Positions 57,095 through 64,000 of a stretch of DNA of 64,000 nucleotides are shown piece after piece. Position 1 is the stretch's first letter. The number at the start of each line of letters is the position of its first letter. The notes below the pieces were generated by a model, which ran no database searches, had not been told where the DNA came from, and was given only the letters and a program-made list of their open reading frames with translations. A program made the translations under genes and the position numbers. Source of the DNA: Argentina anserina (lineage: Eukaryota > Streptophyta > Magnoliopsida > Rosales > Rosaceae); NCBI RefSeq assembly GCF_933775445.1, contig NC_065878.1:7885395-7949394 (forward strand), given 5' to 3'.

Positions 57095-59605
57095 ATGCGC
57101 GGAAAAGGAGATGGACCCGCGATCGGGATCGACCTCGGCACCACCTACTCTTGCGTCGGAGTGTGGCAGCACGACCGTGTCGAGATCATCGCCAACGAGC
57201 AGGGTAACAGAACCACTCCGTCTTATGTTGCCTTCACTGATACGGAGAGGTTGATCGGTGATGCCGCCAAAAACCAGGTCGCTCTGAACCCCGTCAACAC
57301 CGTTTTCGGTAGGTACGCAAAACCCCTTTGTTTTAATTCAAGATTTGTATTTGGGTTTTATTTTGTTTGATTTTGCTGGTGTTTTTGATGCTGTGGTTTT
57401 GTTGTTTCATGGTGTTAGCTTCAATGCATGCTAATATATACAATGTTTAAGTTGTTGATTTGATATACCTCACCTTCAAGCTTAATTTTGCTGTTTGATT
57501 GTTAAAGAATATTATTTCTCTGTGGTGAACTGGATTAAATGGAATTGATCGTCATTAATTGAGATATTTAGCTTGGATTTCCAGAGCTTGCGGGTCTATG
57601 ATTTGATTTTTAACTTATTGGGTGTTTGTTATTAATTCATTTAATTGATTTCACCCAAAATAAGAGGGTCTATGAATTGTGCAGTAGGTCGGGTTTGCGG
57701 GTCTTATTTTGGCTATGTTCAATCGAGATGTTGCCACTTGATTTGTTTCTCTGTAGATTTGTGTTAGCATCACTCATTTAAAATTGGATTTTCTTATAGA
57801 TAAAGATGAGAAGGCAAGACTTATGTAGGTTGATCTGTTGTATATAGTGGCTATATAATCTCTGCTTAGAAATGTGATTTCTGATTGGGTTTCGTTTTGT
57901 TATGTTTGCAGATGCAAAGAGGTTGATTGGTAGAAGAATTAGTGACCCATCTGTTCAGGGTGATATCAAGCACTGGCCCTTCAAGGTTGTTGCTGGTCCT
58001 TCTGAGAAGCCCATGATTGTGGTCTCATACAAAGGTGAAGAGAAGCAATTCTCTGCTGAGGAGATCTCATCTATGGTTCTCATCAAGATGCGGGAGAATG
58101 CTGAGGCCTATCTCGGCTTAACAGTGAAGAATGCAGTTGTTACTGTGCCGGCTTATTTCAATGACTCGCAGCGCCAGGCCACAAAGGATGCTGGGGTCAT
58201 TGCTGGTCTTAATGTGATGCGTATTATCAATGAGCCCACTGCTGCAGCCATCGCTTATGGTCTCAAAAAGAAAGAGACCAGCGTTGGAGAGAAGATTGTA
58301 TTGATTTTTGATCTTGGAGGAGGAACTTTTGATGTGTCTCTACTGATGATTGAAGAGGGTATATTCGAAGTCAAGGCTACTGCTGGTGTTACTCATTTGG
58401 GAGGAGAAGATTTTGATAACCGGATGGTAAATCACTTTGTTCAAGAGTTCAAGAGGAAGAACAAAAAGGACATTAGTGGGAATCCAAGAGCTCTTAGAAG
58501 ATTGAGGACTGCTTGTGAGAGTGCGAAGAGGATTCTGTCATCCACTACTCAAACGGCCATTGTGATTGACTCTTTGTGTGAGGGCGTTGATTTCCATACA
58601 TCTATTACTCGTGCAAGATTTGAAGAGCTGAACATGGATCTATTTAGGAAGTGCATGGAGCAAGTCGAGAAATGTTTGAGAGATGCAAAGATGGACAAGA
58701 GCAGCATCTATGATGTTGTGCTTGTGGGTGGTTCCACTAGGATTCCAAAGGTGCAGCAGTTGCTCCAAGACTTCTTCAATGGAATGGAGTTGTGCAAAAG
58801 CATCAACCTGGATGAGGCTGTAGCTTATGGTGCTGCTGTGCAAGCCGCTATGTTGAGCGGTGAGGACAATAAGAAGGTTCAAGACCTCTTGCTTCTGGAT
58901 GTCACTCCTCTGTCCTTGGGACTGGAAACTGCTGGAGGTGTTATGACGGTGTTGATCCCAAGGAATACTACCATTCCAACCAAGAAGGAACAGGTGTTCT
59001 CTACATTTTCGGAGAACCAACCTGGTGTTTTGATTCAGGTCTTTGAGGGTGAGAGGACTAGAACTCGGGATAACAACTTGTTGGGAAAATTTGAGCTCTC
59101 TGGCATTCCTCCAGCTCCAAGAGGTGTTCCACAGATTACTGTTTGCTTTGACATTGATGCCAATGGTATCCTCAATGTCTCAGCCGAGGACAAAACCACT
59201 GGACAGAAGAACAAGATTACCATCACAAACGACAAGGGAAGGCTATCCAAGGAGGATATCAAAAGGATGGTACAAGAGGCTGAGAAATACAAGTCGGAAG
59301 ATGAGGAACACAAGATGGTGGAATCCAAGAATGCTCTGGAGAATTGTGTTGTGCGGAACACAATTAAAGACGGCAAGATTGCCTCAAAGCTTGACGCAGC
59401 CGACAAGAAGAACATTGAGGATGCAATTGAACAGGCAATCCAATGGCTTGATGTGAAAGACTCAACCGGTTATTCTCAAATACAACCGACAAAAGACGGT
59501 GGTAACATTGTTGTTAATGGTGATATTTATATTGTTTCAGGTAATCACGTTAGTGGAAACATAGGAGACAGTAATGGACAGTTCTCAATTGGCAACAAGA
59601 AATAG
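57095..59605 (+). CDS. Cytosolic HSP70 with atypical C-terminus lacking EEVD
   Basis: An ATP-driven chaperone of the HSP70/HSC70 family. Exons 57095-57308 and 57912-59605, GT-AG, phase 1, give 635 aa. The intron sits between NTVF and DAKRLIGR, the conserved position in plant cytosolic HSP70 genes. Nucleotide-binding motifs are intact: [29 protein letters not shown] and [16 protein letters not shown]. The linker is [13 protein letters not shown], and the substrate-binding domain is recognisable ([40 protein letters not shown]). The lid follows to AIQWLD at about residue 585. There the family resemblance stops: the usual lid end and the EEVD tail are replaced by a 50-residue Gly/Asn-rich tail ending [10 protein letters not shown]. 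No signal or transit peptide, so cytosol/nucleus is expected. It differs from typical members (~650 aa). Confidence 0.92.
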
Positions 59606-60432
59606 AAGACTGTTTAAACCAATACTTATATATGGATGTGTATGCATCTTCAGAAGGATATGTGTAGTTGTTATTTTTGTGTTCATCTTTCTAGAATTGA
59701 TTACTGATGAGAGAATTGTATAATTGTGGGTTAATTACCAACATCGATCCACCCTGCAAGCCAGCCTCTGGACATTCGTTCGTAATTAAGCAATAGTGAA
59801 AGTCGAGAAACCCTTACCTCAGCAAAAGCTAGCACGTACATTTTGGCTGTGATAATGGTTCCAGAAACAACCAGTTCTTAAAGGCAAACTTGCTAGAGTA
59901 CTGCGAATCAAAACACCACCATCTACAAGTTAAGTTTGTCCAGTATTAAACTTGTAAGACTAATGCAAATTACATTCTGGTAAAAATGAGAACAGTCATG
60001 TATCGAGTTGAATCTGACATTGATAGCAAGGGATATAGCTGAAACAGCTAAACTGTTGTCTGTTTGTTATGAAGATTGCTACAGTTTCAGATATAAGTAA
60101 TCAATGTTACTATGTTATCCTAGATAACAACATATTTCATCTTCTTGTTCGCGTACTACTATTGTTTTAAATTTACATATATACAGGTAGTGTGTAACAT
60201 ATGCCTGAATTGTCTAATATATAGCTTTAACTGTATCCATGATTTTCATCAATTCAGCCAAAATAAAGTTCCAGGTGCACCTTTCGGGTTGAATTTTGAC
60301 AAAACACAAACAAAAGCCGCTGCAGCGCGCGGCCTATGTACTAGTGTAATCCATGCTAGTAACTAGTAAGAGAAATATGATACTGTTGAGCTTTGTGAAT
60401 TCTCCAAATGCCTTCAGTGTCTCTAACATAGG
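59606..60432. other. Intergenic DNA
   Basis: Contains the 3' UTR of the HSP70 gene. I see no other gene. Confidence 0.5.
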
Positions 60433-61430
60433 TCAGTTGATATTCCTCTGCGTGACAAATATCATGTCTGCATATTCCTCAGCATCTCCCACGGCAGGAA
60501 CTACAGTACATGACCGGTGGCTTGACTGGGGGTTTGGCAAAATCAAAACCCAATTTCCCAAGCTTCTGATTCGATTCCATACTTTCCGTGACTGATCAAG
60601 CTGGTTAACATGATGAATAGTAGGGTCATCAACAGGAATGCATGCGCAATAGAGATCTCCACCAAACTCCACAAAGTACAGGTTTTGAACACCATCTATG
60701 CTCGAGGAAAGGGAAATTTGTTGAAGTGCAACGCTGAAGGTATAGATTGTTACCAATCTGATGGGACGCAAAGCATAGTAAATTGTTTCATCTGCATAAG
60801 CAATAACATCATACAGCGAGTCTTCAAATCGATGTGAATCAATTTTAAACATACTCCAGCCTCTATCTTCATTGCATGTATACAACATGTAATCTATTTC
60901 ATTTTTTCGCCACTGAAGGCCCATAAAAACAATACCACAAGTAGGACGGCAAGTTAGAGTTGTCATGAACTTTGCTATCCCTACATGTTCATTGTCTGGC
61001 ACTTATATTGGAGGCAATTTGATAGTCTCCTTATTACGGAAAGGATTGTATAACAAGAACTGGATTACTTTAGTGATTTCAGTCGATTTTTGCGGGCCTG
61101 GGAAGCAATACTCGAAGTCTTCGAAGAAGAGCAACAACCAACCATCTTTTGAATCACAAATTCTGAAGTGGCCATATTTTGTTTGGTGATAATAATCACA
61201 CAATTCTTTCATATCTTTCTTTTCGATTGTGCAAGAAGATAAATTCGCTTTCGCAAGATAATCACAAAGAGACATAGTGAACTAACCAGGGCATACTTGC
61301 ACGACAGCGAGGTTGAGCTCGAATAGCTTGCTGCCAACTCTTGCATGCAGCACCCAATCGAATTACATCATCAACTGGGAGACGTTCAGTAACTAGGGCA
61401 GAGATATGAATATCTGATCATGATGGATAA
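60433..61430 (-). pseudogene. F-box / DUF295 protein pseudogene
   Basis: The minus strand encodes an F-box region (SDIHISALVTERLPVDDVIR, LGAACKSWQQAIRAQP, ending MPWLV) followed by a DUF295 beta-propeller-like part (GHFRICDSKDGWLLLFFEDF, LLYNPFRNKETIKLPPI, VWNRIRSLGNWVLILP). Three lesions are visible: TGA at 61420-61418, where a Trp (WSD, the usual F-box start) is expected; a one-base frame change near 61275-61290; and TAA at 61005-61003 between LPPI and VPDNEHVG. Apart from these the frames are open over ~320 codons, so inactivation looks recent. An intact product would be an SCF ubiquitin-ligase adaptor. Sequence upstream of 61430 (to about 61580) may hold its leader. Confidence 0.75.
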
Positions 61431-61575
61431 CTCTTGTGAAGTTGCAGGTCTTTTTCTGGTGATCTTTCAGGGCATTCGCGCGAGAAGTAGCCAGACTCGA
61501 CCACTCTCCATTCAGAGATCTTCTGAATACTTACTCCACCTTGCACATTCATTCTGATATGTACGAGTCTTATTT

Positions 61576-64000
61576 TCCCTGCGCGCAAAACAAACGATTA
61601 TTTATATAGCACTACCGTGGCTCGGATTTCAAGAAGATGCCGGGGCCGAGTTGATTCTATCAACAAATTTATTATGGTTCGTTCAGAAAGGAGGCCGGCT
61701 AGCGGGCTAGGTTAAAGAGTAGAAGCCGAGTAGTACGTAGTTTTGCTTTAGTTGATAAAAGGTCATGTATACTCAACAGAGGAAAATTCTAGTATACATC
61801 AATGTATGCTATACATTCTACGTCCGACGGTCGATATTATTTTATGAGACAGAAACTAAAGTATTTTGAGAGAAAAAAAATTCAATAAACTACCGTATCA
61901 AAGTCCTTGTATTTACTATATTGAGATACCATTGCATAAATTACATCACCGAATTAAAGTACAATACACACATATAGCAAATCAAATTTTATGAGAATCA
62001 CTTGAAACTGGAAAATAAGGTCAAATCATGAGGAGAAAACTCGGAACGTCATGATCATGGAGGTATACAGAGAGAAGATAATAACCAAACAAAGAAAAGA
62101 AAACCTAGATAACATTGATATATATATATATACATATATTATATATATGTATATATAAGTAACCGGGGGGGGGGGGGGGGGGGGGTTATAGAGCGGACGT
62201 CTGCACCCTCCCTTAAAGTGCAGCTTCGGCGACGACAAGGGCAAGGCACAACGGCGCGGCAGAAGGGCACAGCTGCACCCACTGCGGGGCGACTCAGTAT
62301 GTGCCGGCCGGAACTCTATTAAAGACCCATGACGGCCGGAACTCTATTCATTCTGGTCGACACAGACAGGATCGCCCTGCCGTGGTGAGTCCGGCTGTGC
62401 TGCTCCGCCCCGCTACTACACCTCGCCGACACAGGTAAATGGACGCCCACACTTACGGATGTCCGTCTGTGATCCTCTCTCTATAAGTAACAAGTATACA
62501 TAATCGATCTCCTCCGATTATATACTATGTTGGCAATCCATATTTATGATTAGCTTTTCCTTCATGTCATCAATACTAGACTCACGATTGAAACTCCCAA
62601 ATATAAAGGAACTTGGGCATGCATGAAGTAATAAGCTCCACGAGTTAATTAGAGCTAAACGTTTATACTAGGCTATGGTACTCGAGTTGAACTACTTGAT
62701 CTAAACAATCTAGAAGAACCCTAAATTAAACCCTAAATCTTGAAAAACATAATCAAAACAGCAAGCCACACAACCACAAATATTAATCTACATTTCGAAA
62801 AGATAAGAAAGAGATTGTAAATGTCCATACCTTGAGCACACAAGTGACACAACGATTTTGATCGTGTTCCAATAATCAATACCATAGGGTCTTTAGGTTT
62901 TGACTAGGTGAGAAACATGGTATTGCCATTTGTAAATCAAAGGGAGAGGACGATTGTTTATAAGGGGTAAAGAGACATTTTGTATAGTCATATGGTCATT
63001 TTTCAACTAAAGAAAAAAAGAAGGTCAAAAATCGACTTGGTGACCAAAACTTGGGCAGTTATCATAAGTTTTCTTTTTGTTGTTGACAAAAATGGTTAAT
63101 AAGGTTTTATTTTGAAACGAAAAGGGAAAATTTAGTCGAACGAAACCCTAGAGTAGTCAACAATGGGACAATGATACAAGAAGTCCCATAACTCCCATTG
63201 ATGGAACTTGCACTCATGATGTACATTTTATTGAATCTACCAGCAGTTATATATACCAAAATAAATGGTAGGCACATAAGGCAATCCATTTGTAATAGGT
63301 CCTTATACTCATTAAGCCTGGCATTGAATAAACATGGAATTCACCTTATCAATATCTGAAATCAATGATGGGTTCTATATTTGCGCCTAAGCGGGCGTAC
63401 TGAACGATTTCTATTTTTTTCTATGTGGATTTTTTTTCGTTGATCGGGTGCGAACCCGAAGTCAATTCATCATCTTGGATCCCGTGAGGCGGGCCTTGGA
63501 AAGTTTTAACATAAGCAGGAGGGATTCTTAAATCCTCCAGACGTAGAGCGATTAAACTGATGCTTAAAAAGTTACAATTTGTTCCTAGCTAGATCTGAGA
63601 AATTTTACCACAAAATTCTCCAAGTATATTCATTGTTCTGTAGTGCTACATACTGCTGGTACATCACAACACAGAAATAGCAGAAGCAGCAGCGCAACTA
63701 GTGTTATTGTGTTAACTGTTATCCTCTCGGTACGTAATGACTAACGAACGTGTGTGCTAAGAGTCTCATTAGGACACAAATTAAAGCCTGAGTGGGACGA
63801 TAATGGTAAAATCAACAATTAGGACACAAATTCATATGTTTCTAGCTAATATAAAGAGCTAATTTTCAGACTCTTGATATGGCTTTTAAGATGTACAAAT
63901 GTCTTCATAGAAAGATACAAGTTACAGTCACGCGGTAATCGAAGCATAATAATAATGGAAGCCTTGGCCACAGGATTGAAGCATGGCTATAAATCACACA
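61576..64000. other. Gene-poor DNA at the right edge
   Basis: No gene is supported. A GC-rich island (about 62185-62460) stands out from its AT-rich surroundings and contains the direct repeat GGCCGGAACTCTATT twice (about 62305 and 62333) and, near its edges, GGACGTCTGCACC and GGATGTCCGTCTG, loosely inverted. TA-rich tracts flank it on the left (62120-62157). The remainder to 64000 is AT-rich with nothing recognisable. Confidence 0.5.
62165..62185. repeat. Poly-G run (21 G)
   Basis: An uninterrupted G run following a (TA)n-type tract and AAGTAACC, at the left edge of the GC-rich island. Long pure G runs are rare in AT-rich plant DNA; the exact length may be affected by sequencing or assembly error. 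Confidence 0.8.

Noticed and set aside
63438..63460. GGGTGCGAACCCG, resembling a tRNA T-arm
   Set aside because: The loop lacks the TTC of a T-loop and no matching acceptor, D or anticodon arms were found around it.

Overview
The window is nuclear DNA of a flowering plant, most likely a eudicot. The genes have GT-AG introns, the protein families are plant-specific (Lr10-like receptor kinases, farnesol/phytol kinase, DUF295 F-box, thionin-like peptide), and transposable elements cover almost half of the sequence. The gene repertoire would suit Rosaceae, but that is an impression, not something the sequence proves.

Layout. 1-713: 3' end of a BING4/UTP7 ribosome-biogenesis gene (+). 0.8-1.6 kb: a coding-like stretch I cannot assign. 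3.7-5.1 kb: NC2-alpha/DRAP1 transcriptional corepressor (-). 6.8-14.1 kb: two Lr10-like receptor kinase genes head to head, one (-) with four micro-exons and a transposon-filled first intron, one (+) with a single micro-exon. Both were reconstructed exon by exon with consistent phase. A wrecked third kinase follows at 14.4 kb. 15.6-18.2 kb: a type II membrane protein with a long acidic, disordered domain (-). 18.3-30.1 kb: a decayed Ty1/copia element (-), split by an 819-bp Mutator-like element with a perfect 9-bp target duplication and by a 4.5-kb block of long-LTR-like and CACTA-like DNA. 30.1-31.2 kb: further retroelement scraps. 31.5-33.0 kb: farnesol/phytol kinase (+), five exons. 35.5-41.0 kb: nucleoporin NUP96 (+), six exons. 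42.2-42.5 kb: thionin-like secreted peptide (-).

43.6-56.9 kb is read as one PIF/Harbinger element whose ends are matching inverted repeats 13.3 kb apart. It holds a decayed transposase (+), the two separated ends of its ORF1 (-), a broken LINE, a truncated long LTR carrying two intact ~3-kb LTR units in opposite orientation (each with a perfect 5-bp target duplication), and a fusion of host gene fragments (NEK kinase, 4-coumarate:CoA ligase and an unidentified third piece). The right end of this element lies about 20 bp from the TATA box of a cytosolic HSP70 gene (57.1-59.6 kb, +) whose C-terminus lacks EEVD and has been replaced by a Gly/Asn-rich tail. The window closes with an F-box/DUF295 pseudogene (-) and gene-poor DNA containing a 21-base poly-G run.

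The genes do not form a pathway. The themes are a local immune-type receptor kinase cluster and heavy transposon traffic that abuts at least two host promoters. No prokaryotic system, CRISPR array, tRNA or rRNA was recognised.
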